64,000 bases of DNA from Streptomyces alboniger (GCF_008704395.1 NZ_CP023695.1:6572001-6636000), one strand, 5' to 3'. Positions 45,378-54,931 are shown, counted from the first letter of the stretch. Made by a program: numbers and translations. Notes: generated by a model from the letters alone, not told the origin.

Positions 45378-45848
45378 ATGCCAACGCAAGCCCGACCCGC
45401 CACCGCGACGCGGGAATTCACGCAACGTCTCAGCGCGACGCCCCGGGGCGCCCGCCTCGCGAGGCGCCTGGCCAGGTACCACCTGAACGGCTGGGGCATC
45501 GAGTACGACAGCGAACTGTCCGACACCGCCGAGGCGATCATCGCCGAGCTGGGGGCGAACGCCGCGACGCACGGACGCGTTCCCGGCCGCGACTTCGAGC
45601 TGCGCCTGACACTGAGCGCCGACACGCTCCGTATCGAGGTGACGGACACGCGGACCGAACGTATGCCCCCACAGACACCCGAACCCCCGGAGCCCGACGA
45701 GGAGTCGGGCCGGGGGCTCGTGATCGTGGCGGCGCTGGCCGCGGAGTGGGGTGTGGCGGCGCGGCAGGTCGGCAAGTCCGTCTGGGCGGAGATCCGCGCG
45801 GGGCAACCGGTGTGGTGTCGGCGTCAGAGCAGCAGGACGAGGGCGTAG
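45378..45848 (+). CDS. HATPase-domain regulator (anti-sigma-like, AbaA type)
   Basis: 156 residues from the ATG at 45378. Upstream in-frame codons exist but would include the palindrome. A GHKL ATPase of the RsbW-like group: N-box AEAIIAELGANAATHG (about 50-65), G1 box VTDTRTERMP, G2-like SGRGLVIVAALAAEWGV. Such small kinases act as anti-sigma or partner-switching factors; beside WhiJ and DUF397 genes they form a recurrent Streptomyces triad. Tail-to-tail overlap of 25 bases with the DUF6480-like gene. Confidence 0.85.
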   Translation: MPTQARPATATREFTQRLSATPRGARLARRLARYHLNGWGIEYDSELSDTAEAIIAELGANAATHGRVPGRDFELRLTLSADTLRIEVTDTRTERMPPQTPEPPEPDEESGRGLVIVAALAAEWGVAARQVGKSVWAEIRAGQPVWCRRQSSRTRA

Positions 45849-46084
45849 ACGAGGAAGAACGCCGCGATCAGCACGGAGAGGCCGAGGATCAGGGCCAGGG
45901 GGCCCTTCGACCACCCCTTCGGCGGATCGTGGGCGGGTCCGGCCCCCGACATGCCGCCCTCGGCGGGCGGGGTCTCGCCCGGTGGCACACCGCCGCCGGG
46001 CTGGATTCCTGAGGTGCCGTGGGGCTCCGGTTCCGGGTCCGGGGCCGGATCCGGGTGCTGGTCCGGGTGTGGGGGAGGAGTCAT
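45824..46084 (-). CDS. Small DUF6480-like membrane protein
   Basis: 86 residues. A disordered, acidic, Pro-rich N-terminus (PDPAPDPEPEPHGTSGIQPGGGVPPGETPPAEGGMSG) is followed by GWSKGPLALILGLSVLIAAFFLVYALVLLL, a single C-terminal membrane helix. This is the DUF6480 pattern of Streptomyces. Function unknown. It overlaps the ATPase gene at its end. The ribosome site is weak. Confidence 0.75.
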   Translation of the reverse strand: MTPPPHPDQHPDPAPDPEPEPHGTSGIQPGGGVPPGETPPAEGGMSGAGPAHDPPKGWSKGPLALILGLSVLIAAFFLVYALVLLL

Positions 46085-46209
46085 GTGAGCCAAGTTCTCA
46101 CGCCCCGCGCCGTGAGCCGGGGCGCCGCCGTGCGGCACACACGGAGTCCGGGGATACACCCCCCGGACGGGCCAGCGGGCCCCTGCTCGCCCGGCGGGGA
46201 GAGAGGGGA

Positions 46210-47667
46210 TTACTGCCCGTCCCGGGAGGGGCGCAGGATCGCGGCGGCCAGGGCGAGGCCCGCGGCGGCGATGCCGGCGGCGACCCAGAAGGCCAGCCGG
46301 TAGCCGTCGGCGGTGGCGGCGAGGGCGTCCGCGCCCCGGCCGGTGAGCGATTCCGTGCGGCTCGCGGCGAGCGTGGTGAGGACGGCGAGACCGAGCGAAC
46401 CACCCACCACCTGGGTGGTGTTGAAGAGGCCGGAGGCCAGGCCCGCGTCCTCCTCCTCGGCGCCGCCCATCGCGAGCCCCGTCACGGCGGGCATGGCGGC
46501 GGCGAAGCCCGCGCCGAGCAGCAGCATGGCGGGCAGGACGTCGAGGACGTACGAACCGTCGGCGGGCAGGCGGCCGAGGAGCGCGAGGCCGGACGTGATC
46601 AGGGCGAGGCCCGCGAGGAGCGTGCGGTGGGCGCCGAAGCGGCCGATGACCTTCGCGGACAGGCCCAGCATCAGGACGCCGATGGCGATGGGCGCGGGGA
46701 GGAAGGCGACGCCGGTCCGCAACTCGCCGAAGCCGAGGACGCGTTGGAGGTAGAGGGCGCCGATGTACTGGAAGCCGTACATCCCGGCGATCATCAGCAT
46801 CTGCACGGCGTTGGCGCCGGTCAGGACGCGGGAGCGGAAGAGGCGCAGCCGCAGCAGGGGCTTTTTTGCGCGGGCCTGACGGAGGGCGAAGGCGGCGTAG
46901 AGGAGGAGGGCACCGACGGCGAGGACGACGGTGACGGCGGTGCTGTGCTCGGCGGCGGTGACGATCGTGTAGACGGTGAGCATGAGGGCGCCGGTGATGA
47001 GGGCGGCGCCGGGGTAGTCGGCGCCCTGGCCGAGCCCGGACCCGCGGTCGTTGTCGAGGACGCGTACGGCGGCGACGAGGGCGACGGCACCGATGGGCAG
47101 GTTGATCAGGAAGATCCAGTGCCAGTTCAGGGCCTCGGTCAGGGCTCCGCCGAGGAACGTGCCGAGCGCGCCGCCCGCCGCGCCGACCGCGCTGAACACC
47201 GCGATGGCCCTGGCCCGTTCGCGGGGCTCGGGGAAGAGGGCGACGAGCATGCCGAGTACGACGGCCGAGGTCATCGCGCCGCCGACGCCTTGCAGGGCGC
47301 GGGCGGCGACGAGCACGCCCTGATCGGTGGCGACACCGCACAGGACGGAGGCGAGGGTGAAGAGCCCCAGCCCCGCCACGAACATGCGCTTGCGCCCCAC
47401 GAGGTCCCCGAGCCGCCCGACGAGCAGCAGGAGCCCGCCGAAGGCGATCAGATACGCGTTGACGACCCAGGCGAGCCCGGCCGCGGAGAAGCCGAGGTCG
47501 GCCTGGATGGCGGGCATGGCGACGGTCACGATGTTCCCGTCGATGATGGTCATCAGGAGGCCCGAGGAGAGGACCGCGAGCGAGGCCCAGGGCGACGCGG
47601 TCCCGCGGGGTGCCGGTGACCGCCGCGACGGCGCTGGGGTGTTGACCTCGGAGACGGCGTGGGACAT
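46210..47667 (-). CDS. DHA2-type MFS drug efflux transporter
   Basis: 485 residues from the ATG at 47667, with GGAGG 8 bases upstream. Fourteen membrane segments. DHA2 signatures: motif D1-like IDGNIVTVAMPAIQADL, motif A GRLGDLVGRKRMF, motif C VGGAMTSAVVLGMLVALFPEPRERARA. It exports hydrophobic compounds using the proton gradient; substrate unknown. It is divergent from an HxlR regulator that probably controls it. Confidence 0.88.
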   Translation of the reverse strand: MSHAVSEVNTPAPSRRSPAPRGTASPWASLAVLSSGLLMTIIDGNIVTVAMPAIQADLGFSAAGLAWVVNAYLIAFGGLLLLVGRLGDLVGRKRMFVAGLGLFTLASVLCGVATDQGVLVAARALQGVGGAMTSAVVLGMLVALFPEPRERARAIAVFSAVGAAGGALGTFLGGALTEALNWHWIFLINLPIGAVALVAAVRVLDNDRGSGLGQGADYPGAALITGALMLTVYTIVTAAEHSTAVTVVLAVGALLLYAAFALRQARAKKPLLRLRLFRSRVLTGANAVQMLMIAGMYGFQYIGALYLQRVLGFGELRTGVAFLPAPIAIGVLMLGLSAKVIGRFGAHRTLLAGLALITSGLALLGRLPADGSYVLDVLPAMLLLGAGFAAAMPAVTGLAMGGAEEEDAGLASGLFNTTQVVGGSLGLAVLTTLAASRTESLTGRGADALAATADGYRLAFWVAAGIAAAGLALAAAILRPSRDGQ

Positions 47668-47676
47668 GGTGACAAC

Positions 47677-47726
47677 CTCCGTAATGAGCGCCTCTGACCT
47701 GCAAAGGTGCACGACTTGTAACGGAG
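47677..47726. promoter_or_regulatory. Divergent control region of MFS and HxlR genes
   Basis: CTCCGT (47677-47682) and ACGGAG (47721-47726) form an outer dyad. ACCTGCAAAGGT (47697-47708) is an inner palindrome. Both lie between the divergent starts, where HxlR-type regulators usually bind. Confidence 0.4.
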
Positions 47727-47770
47727 TTCATCGTGGAGGCCCGCGGCGCCGGGCAGAAGGAGGCACTTCG

Positions 47771-48166
47771 ATGTCCCAGGGGAACACCGGTGTTACCTCG
47801 CAGGTCGTGAACGCGCAGGCGTGCCCGGTCCGGGAAGTTCTTGACAGGGTGGTCGGCAAATGGAGCGTCCCCATCCTCATCGCGGCCGCCCACGGCCCCA
47901 TCCGCTTCACCGAACTGGAGCGCGCCATCGAGGGCATCAGCCGCCGCATGCTGACGCTGACGTTGCGCAATCTGGAGCGGGACGGCCTCCTCAAGCGCAC
48001 CGTGCACCCCACGGTCCCCCCGAAGGTGGAGTACGAACTGACCCCGGTGGCCCATGAACTGCACGGCACGCTCCTGCGCCTCACGGGCTGGGCGGAACGC
48101 CACCGCGTGACGATCGCCGAGTCCCGGGCGGCGTACGACGAGGAGCGGGGGCTGGTGGACGCCTGA
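47771..48166 (+). CDS. HxlR-family transcriptional regulator
   Basis: 131 residues from ATG 47771, with GAAGGAGG before it. Winged-helix MarR/HxlR domain: CPVREVLDRVVGKWSVPILIAAAHGPIRFTELERAIEGISRRMLTLTLRNLERDGLLKRTVHPTVPPKVEYELTPVAHEL. The conserved Cys near the start (residue 18) is used by some HxlR proteins to sense electrophiles. Divergent from the DHA2 efflux gene, so a sensor-and-efflux pair is likely. Confidence 0.9.
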   Translation: MSQGNTGVTSQVVNAQACPVREVLDRVVGKWSVPILIAAAHGPIRFTELERAIEGISRRMLTLTLRNLERDGLLKRTVHPTVPPKVEYELTPVAHELHGTLLRLTGWAERHRVTIAESRAAYDEERGLVDA

Positions 48167-48181
48167 TCCGCGCCAGCCCTC

Positions 48182-49345
48182 CTAGCCGCAGAATTCCGCC
48201 TCGATCACCGCGTCGCTGTCCCCGGACCAGTCCCCGTTGAAGTTGAAGGCCAGCGAGTGGCGGCCGTCGGCCGTCGTGACCGCCTCCGAGGTCCAGCCGG
48301 TGATGCCGCCGTGGTGGCCCCAGACCTCGACGCCGCAGCTCAGCTCGCGCTCGGCGATACCCAGGCCGTAGCGGACCCCGGGGAGCCCCTTGGCCTCGAC
48401 GGTCGTCGTCATCTCGGCGAGCTGCTCCTTGGGCAGCAGTTTCCCGCGCAGCAGGGCCGAGAAGAAGCGGTTCAGGTCGGCGGCGTCGGAGATCATGTCA
48501 CCCCCGCCGCCGGCGCGTGTCGCGTTCAGTTCGGTGACGTCGTGGCTCGGGCCGTCCGCGGACTCGGCGAGCTTCGCGTAGGCCCGGCTGCTCGGCCGGG
48601 GCACCCGCGGGTCCGATCCGGGGACGGAGGTGGCGTGCAGGCGGAGCGGTTCGACGACGCGGCGGCGGATCTCATCGCCGTACGCGTTGCCGGTGGCCTT
48701 CTCGATCACCATCGCGGCCAGGGAGTAGTTGGTGTTCGAGTACTTCCAGGACGTGCCCGGCGCGAAGTCACGCTTGTTCGCCATGGCGTACTTCACGTGC
48801 TGGTCGAGGGTGACCGTGTCGTAACGGGTCCTGAAGAACGCGTCCTTGAGCATGTACGTCCGCACGAACTCCTTGTCATCGCGGTAGTTGAAGACGCCGC
48901 TGGTGTGGTTGAGGAGCTGGCGGAGGGTGATGTGGCGGCCGTCGTGGAGGTTGCCCCTCACCACGCCGGGCAGCCACGTGTCGACCTTGTCGTCCAGCGA
49001 CAGCTCGCCCTCCGCCTCCAGCTGGAGCAGCACCGTGGCGACGAACGTCTTGGTGATGCTGCCGATGCGGTAGTGCTCGTCGGCCGAGCGCGGCCGCCCC
49101 GTCCTGAGGTCGCCGACGCCCGACGTGCCCTTCCAGGTTCCGTAGGTGTCCTTCGCCTGCCCGACGACACCGGGGACGCCGCTCTTCACGGCGGCGTCCA
49201 TCGCCTCCCGCGTCGCACTGTGGTCGCCCGTGGCCGGGGCGGAGGCGGGTGCGGCCGGGGCGGCCAGTGCGGTGGCCGCGAGCGATGCCGCGGTGAGCGC
49301 GACCGCTCCCACCAGTCCGAGGCGCGGCCTGCGGGATGCTCGCAT
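48182..49345 (-). CDS. Secreted serine hydrolase (DD-carboxypeptidase/beta-lactamase family)
   Basis: 387 residues from the ATG at 49345. Signal peptide RLGLVGAVALTAASLAATALA, followed by an Ala/Pro-rich link. Active-site motifs: SxxK in GSITKTF (about 98), YxN in KYSNTNYSL (about 185) and HxG in VWGHHGGITGW (about 348). Homologues include the Streptomyces R61 DD-peptidase and D-aminopeptidases; a cell-wall role outside the cell is likely. The gene sits alone and converges on the HxlR gene. Confidence 0.88.
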   Translation of the reverse strand: MRASRRPRLGLVGAVALTAASLAATALAAPAAPASAPATGDHSATREAMDAAVKSGVPGVVGQAKDTYGTWKGTSGVGDLRTGRPRSADEHYRIGSITKTFVATVLLQLEAEGELSLDDKVDTWLPGVVRGNLHDGRHITLRQLLNHTSGVFNYRDDKEFVRTYMLKDAFFRTRYDTVTLDQHVKYAMANKRDFAPGTSWKYSNTNYSLAAMVIEKATGNAYGDEIRRRVVEPLRLHATSVPGSDPRVPRPSSRAYAKLAESADGPSHDVTELNATRAGGGGDMISDAADLNRFFSALLRGKLLPKEQLAEMTTTVEAKGLPGVRYGLGIAERELSCGVEVWGHHGGITGWTSEAVTTADGRHSLAFNFNGDWSGDSDAVIEAEFCG

Positions 49346-49489
49346 GACTAGGTGCGTCCTTCCGTCGAGGATCTTCGATCTTCGGCGGAAGGGACACGGC
49401 GGCAGGCGGGCGGGTTGCCTGCCGCTGAGCGGGTTGAGCGCTTTTGAGCCATGCCGGAAAGCCCACAGACGGGACTTCGCGGGCACGCC

Positions 49490-50164
49490 CTAGGCGTGGG
49501 CTCCGGTGCGCAAGGTGGCGTACAGGCTGCGCGTGCGGGAGCCGTCCGGTGCCTGCCAGGAGCCGGTGATCTGGCCGGTGACCTCTGGCGGCAGGGCGGC
49601 CGCGTGGTCCGGGGTGGGGCGCAGTACGCGGTGCAGGCGCAGGCTCATGCCCTGCGGCGCGGGCAGCTCGGTGCCGTCCTCGTCGTCGGCGGGGGTGGCG
49701 GGGGTGGCGGGGGTGGAGGCCGTGGGGGCGGGGCCCTCACCGGCGTAGGAGCGGGCGATGTCCCGGTCGGGGAGGTCGCTGGTGTTCTGGTCCTGGGCCT
49801 CGGCCCGGCCCTCGATCAGGGCCAGCAACTGAGCCGCGAGTACCGGGTCCTGACAGCCGTCGTAGGCCCAGCGCCGCCCCAGCACCCCGTGCTCCATGGT
49901 GCCGACGAGGGCGTGCTCCGCCCCGTCGAGCGGGGCACCGCGATAGGTGAGCGGCACCAGATAGGTGGTCGGCTCGGCGCCTGACGTGTCGGTGACCACG
50001 ATGAACTCGATCCCGACCTCCCCCTGCGGATCGTCCAGCCGGAACCCGCCGGCCTTGGCCAGCGCCGGTTCGCCCGAACCGGCGTACCAGGGCCGGGAAG
50101 GCAGCCAGGAGCTGAGCAACTCCAGCTTGGTCGGCTTGAGTTCGGTGTGGTGGATGACGGCCAT
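49490..50164 (-). CDS. Maltokinase N-terminal cap-like protein
   Basis: 224 residues. The opening MAVIHHTELKPTKLELLSSWLPSRPWY and the FIVVTDTSG...TYLVPLTYRGAPLDGAEHALVGTMEHGVLGRRWAYDGCQDP block match the cap domain found at the N-terminus of maltokinases (Pep2/Mak), here without the kinase part. Such stand-alone proteins are often labelled as glucan-branching related, but activity is untested. The linker contains ATPATPATP, coded by a 9-bp tandem repeat (49691-49717). Confidence 0.7.
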   Translation of the reverse strand: MAVIHHTELKPTKLELLSSWLPSRPWYAGSGEPALAKAGGFRLDDPQGEVGIEFIVVTDTSGAEPTTYLVPLTYRGAPLDGAEHALVGTMEHGVLGRRWAYDGCQDPVLAAQLLALIEGRAEAQDQNTSDLPDRDIARSYAGEGPAPTASTPATPATPADDEDGTELPAPQGMSLRLHRVLRPTPDHAAALPPEVTGQITGSWQAPDGSRTRSLYATLRTGAHA

Positions 50165-50184
50165 GGGGCTGATTCCTTCCGGTG

Positions 50185-50212
50185 GGGGCTGAGTGCTCGG
50201 GGCTGAGTGCTC
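50185..50212. repeat. Two tandem copies of a 14-bp unit
   Basis: GGGGCTGAGTGCTC at 50185-50198 and 50199-50212, followed by AGTAC. It lies 21-48 bases upstream of the cap-like gene, where its leader or promoter should be. Confidence 0.75.
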
Positions 50213-50245
50213 AGTACTGCGTGCGGGGTGCCGGCTGCTGGGGGG

Positions 50246-51061
50246 TTACGGCTTGCGGGCCACTGCCCCGTACGCGTCCACCGGCGTCGCCTCCTCCGTC
50301 TCCGCGCGCCACCGCGTGACCTGCTCGACACCCGGCTCCAGCAGTTCGAGGCCGTCGAAGAAGGCGCCGATCTCCTCGACGTCACGTACGTAGTAGGGGA
50401 TCGCGCCGCTCTTGTTGTACTCGTTCGACGCCGCGATCATGCCCTCGCTCGTGGCCGTGGAGTCGCTGATCACCAGGTAACTCCCGGACGCCAGACCGGC
50501 CATGAGCCGCGCGACCAGATCGCGGGCCTGCCGGTGGTCGGCGACGTGGCCGAGGGTGTTGAGGATGATCAGGGCCACCGGCCGCGAGAGGTCCAGCGTC
50601 TTCGCGGCCTCCCGCAGGATCGCCTCCGGGTCGTACAGGTCGGCGTCGATGTACGCCGTCTCGCCTTCGCGCGTGCTGGTCAGCAGGGCCCGCGCGTGGG
50701 CGAGAACCAGGGGGTCGTTGTCGACGTAGACGATGCGCGAGTCGGGGGCCGCGCGCTGGGCGACCTCGTGCGTGTTGTCCGCCGTCGGCAGCCCCGTGCC
50801 GATGTCGAGGAACTGCCGTACCCCCTGCTCGGCGGCCAGGTGACGCACCGCGCGGCCGAGGAAGAGGCGACTGGTACGGGCCACGTCCACCAGGCCGGGG
50901 AAGATCTCCTTGATGTGATCGCCGAGTTCGCGGTCCTTCTCGTAGTTGTCCTTGCCGCCGACGAAGTAGTTCCAGAAGCGGGCGGAGTGCGGCTTGCTGG
51001 TGTCGATGCGCGCGCGGACGTCGGCAGCGGAGCCGAGCTGCTGGGGGTCGTTGTCTGACAC
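50246..51061 (-). CDS. DUF574 SAM-dependent methyltransferase-like protein
   Basis: 271 residues from a GTG at 51061, with GGAGG upstream. The N-terminus ARIDTSKPHSARFWNYFVGGKDNYEKDRELG and the motif QFLDIGTGLPTADNTHEVAQ (SAM-binding, about 85-105), VYVDNDPLVLAHARALL and DLSRPVALIILNTLGHVAD are characteristic of DUF574, abundant in Streptomyces and used during development or in specialised metabolism. Substrate unknown. It is transcribed toward the cap-like gene with a gap of 81 bases. Confidence 0.92.
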   Translation of the reverse strand: MSDNDPQQLGSAADVRARIDTSKPHSARFWNYFVGGKDNYEKDRELGDHIKEIFPGLVDVARTSRLFLGRAVRHLAAEQGVRQFLDIGTGLPTADNTHEVAQRAAPDSRIVYVDNDPLVLAHARALLTSTREGETAYIDADLYDPEAILREAAKTLDLSRPVALIILNTLGHVADHRQARDLVARLMAGLASGSYLVISDSTATSEGMIAASNEYNKSGAIPYYVRDVEEIGAFFDGLELLEPGVEQVTRWRAETEEATPVDAYGAVARKP

Positions 51062-51247
51062 GAGAGCCTCCTGGGACCGACGGCACGTGGTTGCTCACGT
51101 GGTTCGTCATGCGTACTGCGTCATGTAGTTCGACGATCAAGCAGCAATCTAGACCACCGCACGGACCCGCAGTACCGCTGATCACCTCGCGGAAGCGGAC
51201 GCGATCCGGAAGACTGGAGGGCATCAGAACTCGGGGGCGGGGAGCGG

Positions 51248-53827
51248 TTGTTGAGGTCGCGCGCTGTGCTGGTGCTGCTCGTGCTCTGCGCGGTGCTGTG
51301 GCCCGCGCGGGCGGGAGCCGAGGAGAAACCGGCGATACCGGGGCAGAATCTGGCGGGCCTGTGGTGCCCGACCGAGGGCTCGGGCAAGGCGAGGGCGAGC
51401 GCCTCCATCCGCCTGCGGCACAGCGGCAGCGTCCACACCAAGGTGACCGCGCGGCTGACCGTCCACGTCCCGTCCTCCTGGCGGTACACCAAGTCCCTGC
51501 TGCTCAGCGAGGACACGGACGGCTACCGCCGGGCCATGCGCTGCTTCGCCCGGCCCCACGGAACGCAGCACCGCTGGTGGGGCGAGTGGCGGTCCGAGGG
51601 AAGCCCGCGGGTGAGCGCGGAGAAGGGCGGCCTGCGGGTCACGCTGGACACCTTCTCCTGGATCGACGAGGACAACGGCTGGTTCTCGCTCGGCCCCTGG
51701 AAGATCGAGCAGGGCACCGCCCACTGGCGAATCCTGTTCGAACCGGTCCCCGGCCTGCGCAGCGTGAAATGGACGAAGATCCTCGTCGACCCGGGTGCCC
51801 CCGGAGCCGAGTCCGCCACGCCGAAACCCACCACGAAGGAGGACGCCACCGCGCTGGTGTGGCGTCCCAAGGGCGAGAAGGCGCCGCCACCCGTCGCCGT
51901 ACGGCTCGAACCGGACTGGCGGCGTTCGTACGCCGCCCAGGACAACCGCTTCCTGTTCGCCAACCTCAACGACGGCGGCAACATGGCGTATACGTTCGTG
52001 GTGTCGGGACTGATGCTGTACGCGGTCGCACGACTGCGACGGCGCGCCGGGGCGAGCACCCTCGAAGCGGAATCCGCGACGACGCTCAGGGACTGGGCGT
52101 GGGTCTCGACGGGCGCCGTCATCGTGTTCGACGGCGACGCCGTCCTGTTCCGCTGGCTGAGGGCCCTCGGTGACGACGAGCTGTGGACGGCGCGGGAGCC
52201 CCGCCTCATCTTCGCCGCCTCGGTCTGCACGGCCACCCTCCTCCTGGCCTTCGCGCGGCCGCGCCGCCCCGTCGTCCTGGCGGGCGCGGCGCTGGCCGTG
52301 CCCGTACTGGCCGTCGCCTTCCAGCCGCACCTGCTCGGCCTGCCCGCCGATCTCGACGTCAGCGACGGCACGTCGTACCGCGCGTTCTACGCGCTGAGCA
52401 TCGCGGGCGGCTCGGCGCAGGCGCTCACCTTCCTCGCGGTCACGGCCGCCGCCTGGCGCCTCGCCCGCGCCGCCGATCTGATCCCGCCGAGCCGCAGGAC
52501 ACCGGGAGCACCGCGCGAACTGCTCATGCGGTACGCGGGACCGCTGATCGTCACCCTCACCCTGGCCGTCGGCGCGTGCTACATCCTGGCCGCCGAGCGC
52601 AACTGGCAGCGAGCCTCCTGGCTGAGCGACCACGGCGACCCTCAGTACGGCATCGAGCACCGCGGCGAACTGCGCGGGGACGTCACGTGGTTCGTCGTGA
52701 ACAGCCAGAACTGGTGGCTGCCGGTGTGGCTCCTCACCGGAATCGCCCTCCTCGCCGCGCTGCGCGCGGCCGCCGCACGGCCCACCGACTCACCCGTCGA
52801 GGACCGCGAGGACCGCCGCGTCCTCATGATCTTCTTCCCCGTCGTGGTCGGCATGGGCCTTGGAGTCTTCGCCAACAACGGCCTCCTGAGCGTCCTGTGG
52901 GTCTTCTTCAACATGCTGGCGCTGCGGCTCGTCCTCGCCGTCGGCGCGCGCAAGGCCGTACTCAACCGCGCACTGGAGTCCTCGACGGAGCGGCTCGGCG
53001 TCACCGTGACCGCCGCGCGACGCGCCGACATCCTCGGCCGGGCCCGCCGCTACCGCGAGATCCACGCGAAGATGCGCCGCCTCGACCACGGTCAGTCGGA
53101 CGACGACATACTCCAACGCCGCCTGCTCGAACAGGAGGTGCGGGGCCTGCACACCTGGACCGACAGCGCGGGGACCACCGGCAGGCTGCCCGCCCAGGTC
53201 TCCGTCGTCGACGTGGCGCTCGCCCTCGGGCCGCGCGACACCTGGTGGGGCAACGGCCGCAGGGCCGCCCTCCTCGCCTGCCTCCTCGGGCTCCCGGCGA
53301 GCACGGTCGTCGTCTGGTCGGGGTGGATCCGCGGCGACCACTGGCGCGCCAACCTCCACCACGGCTTCGGCCTGCCCGACATCCCCATGGGCTTTCTGAC
53401 CTGGCAGGTCTGCTGGGCGGGCGCGGGCTTCGTGCTCGGCGCGCTGTGGCGCGCGCTGCCGGGGCGACGCGGCCCGGTGAAGGCGCTGACCGTCGCCGCG
53501 GCCTACGCGCTGCCCGCCGTACCGGACGCGCTCGGGAACTTCGCCCTGGACCAGGGACACGGCGACCTGGCCCTGATCGTGGTGACGATGCTGCCCGTCC
53601 TCACGCTCACCGGCATCGCCCTGGACCTGGAGACCTTCCAGGGCGAACGCAGGTACTGGCAGAGCAGGGTCGGGCTGCTCCTGTCGATCTACCAGATGCG
53701 GTACTTCTCGCTCCAGCTCGCCTACCTGGTGGCCCAGGCGGTGGCCCTGATCACCCTCTGGCAGTTCTTCGCCGACACCGGCGGGGGGCCACCGCCCAAG
53801 GAGTTCGAGGGCGGTGGCGGCCGCTGA
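51248..53827 (+). CDS. Large membrane protein, possibly DUF6185
   Basis: About 859 residues; the start is a TTG at 51248 (or 51251) just after GGAGCGG. Signal sequence LVLLVLCAVLWPARAGAEE. A beta-rich outside domain of about 210 residues (GLWCPTEGSGKARASASIRL, LDTFSWIDEDNGWFSLGPW) is followed by 6-7 helices. Then comes a charged, coiled-coil-like cytoplasmic stretch (ARRYREIHAKMRRLDHGQSDDDILQRRLLEQEVRGL, about 595-635), and more helices to the end. I think this corresponds to the Streptomyces DUF6185 proteins, but only from memory. Function unknown. It stands alone and converges on the endonuclease gene. Confidence 0.65.
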   Translation: MLRSRAVLVLLVLCAVLWPARAGAEEKPAIPGQNLAGLWCPTEGSGKARASASIRLRHSGSVHTKVTARLTVHVPSSWRYTKSLLLSEDTDGYRRAMRCFARPHGTQHRWWGEWRSEGSPRVSAEKGGLRVTLDTFSWIDEDNGWFSLGPWKIEQGTAHWRILFEPVPGLRSVKWTKILVDPGAPGAESATPKPTTKEDATALVWRPKGEKAPPPVAVRLEPDWRRSYAAQDNRFLFANLNDGGNMAYTFVVSGLMLYAVARLRRRAGASTLEAESATTLRDWAWVSTGAVIVFDGDAVLFRWLRALGDDELWTAREPRLIFAASVCTATLLLAFARPRRPVVLAGAALAVPVLAVAFQPHLLGLPADLDVSDGTSYRAFYALSIAGGSAQALTFLAVTAAAWRLARAADLIPPSRRTPGAPRELLMRYAGPLIVTLTLAVGACYILAAERNWQRASWLSDHGDPQYGIEHRGELRGDVTWFVVNSQNWWLPVWLLTGIALLAALRAAAARPTDSPVEDREDRRVLMIFFPVVVGMGLGVFANNGLLSVLWVFFNMLALRLVLAVGARKAVLNRALESSTERLGVTVTAARRADILGRARRYREIHAKMRRLDHGQSDDDILQRRLLEQEVRGLHTWTDSAGTTGRLPAQVSVVDVALALGPRDTWWGNGRRAALLACLLGLPASTVVVWSGWIRGDHWRANLHHGFGLPDIPMGFLTWQVCWAGAGFVLGALWRALPGRRGPVKALTVAAAYALPAVPDALGNFALDQGHGDLALIVVTMLPVLTLTGIALDLETFQGERRYWQSRVGLLLSIYQMRYFSLQLAYLVAQAVALITLWQFFADTGGGPPPKEFEGGGGR

Positions 53828-53836
53828 GGAGTCAGG

Positions 53837-54655
53837 TCACCACACCTCTTCGACCCACTCCGGGTGATCGATGAACGGGTTCCTGTTGTGCTGGAACTTG
53901 TCGAATATGACCTGGTTGCGGTTCTTCTCGAAGGCGTCCGGCGGGTCCTCGGCGTTCCACTTCTTCAGGACCGACAGGCGCCCGATGGCGGGCGCGCTGC
54001 CGTTGTCCACCCGGTCGTTGGGCTCCAGGTCGGGGAAGCCGGCCTCGCCGTCGTAGCGGACGGCCATGTAGAGGATCATGCGGGCCACATCGCCCTTGAC
54101 CTCGTCGCGGGGCTCGAACGAGTCGGCGTCCGTGAGGTTGCCCGGGGCGCCGCCGACCGCGCCACCGCCGTTGTCGAAGTCCTTGTTGCCGCGGATGCTG
54201 TTGACGGTGACGTCCTCGGGGCGCAGATGGTGGATGTCCGTGCCGGGGCCGGTCGCCGTGCCGAAGTCCCCGTGGGACTTGGCCCAGACGTGCTCGCGGT
54301 TCCAGTCGCCCTGGTCGCCGCCGCTCGCGCTCTTGGCCCGTGAGGCGCCGGTGTAGAGCAGGATCACGTTCGCGCTGTTGGCCGGATCCTGGTCGGTGGT
54401 CTTCAGCGCGTCCCAGACCTGGTCGTACGACAGCTTGGTCTGGTCGCTCACGATCGTGTGCAGCGCGGACTTCAGCTCGGTGCCGGTCTTGCCGAGGGCG
54501 TCCTGGTAGTACGTGTCGTCGTAGGCGGGGGCGGCGGTGGGGGAGGCCGTGGCTGTGGGGGAGGCCGTGGCCGTGGCCGGCACGGTGATGCCGACGAGCA
54601 CGGTGGCGGTGGCCAGAGCCAGGGGCTTCCAGCGGCTTACGCGCGGGACGGGCAT
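53837..54655 (-). CDS. Secreted endonuclease I-type nuclease
   Basis: 272 residues from the ATG at 54655. Signal peptide WKPLALATATVLVGITVPATATA followed by a Pro/Thr/Ala linker with a short repeat (ASPTATASPTAAP). The nuclease core has the endonuclease I His-Me motif WNREHVWAKSHGDFG...TDIHHLRPEDVTVNSIRGNKDFDNGG, with His and Asn metal ligands. Such enzymes degrade DNA outside the cell, for nutrition or around programmed cell death. Divergent from the HerA-like operon, 276 bases away. Confidence 0.9.
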   Translation of the reverse strand: MPVPRVSRWKPLALATATVLVGITVPATATASPTATASPTAAPAYDDTYYQDALGKTGTELKSALHTIVSDQTKLSYDQVWDALKTTDQDPANSANVILLYTGASRAKSASGGDQGDWNREHVWAKSHGDFGTATGPGTDIHHLRPEDVTVNSIRGNKDFDNGGGAVGGAPGNLTDADSFEPRDEVKGDVARMILYMAVRYDGEAGFPDLEPNDRVDNGSAPAIGRLSVLKKWNAEDPPDAFEKNRNQVIFDKFQHNRNPFIDHPEWVEEVW

Positions 54656-54931
54656 GTGGGGGTGTGTCCTTTCCCGGAGGCCTCGCGTGCCGGACAGCCG
54701 TTCAAGGGGCCTGCGGTCTACGCGAGTTGACTGATCAACCATCGGGAGAGTGGCACGGGTGTGCGGACGACTGTGTGAACGTCGTGGGTCGGTCGGGTAA
54801 CGATGTCATGTACGCGGCCAAATGGGGCGTCGACGCTCGGGAGGAAAGGGGTGAATGCGCAGGTCAGGGGCGCGACTTCAGCGCGCAGAGGGGGGTGGGG
54901 AGTGCTAGCGTGGGGATGAGGAAGCGATGTC

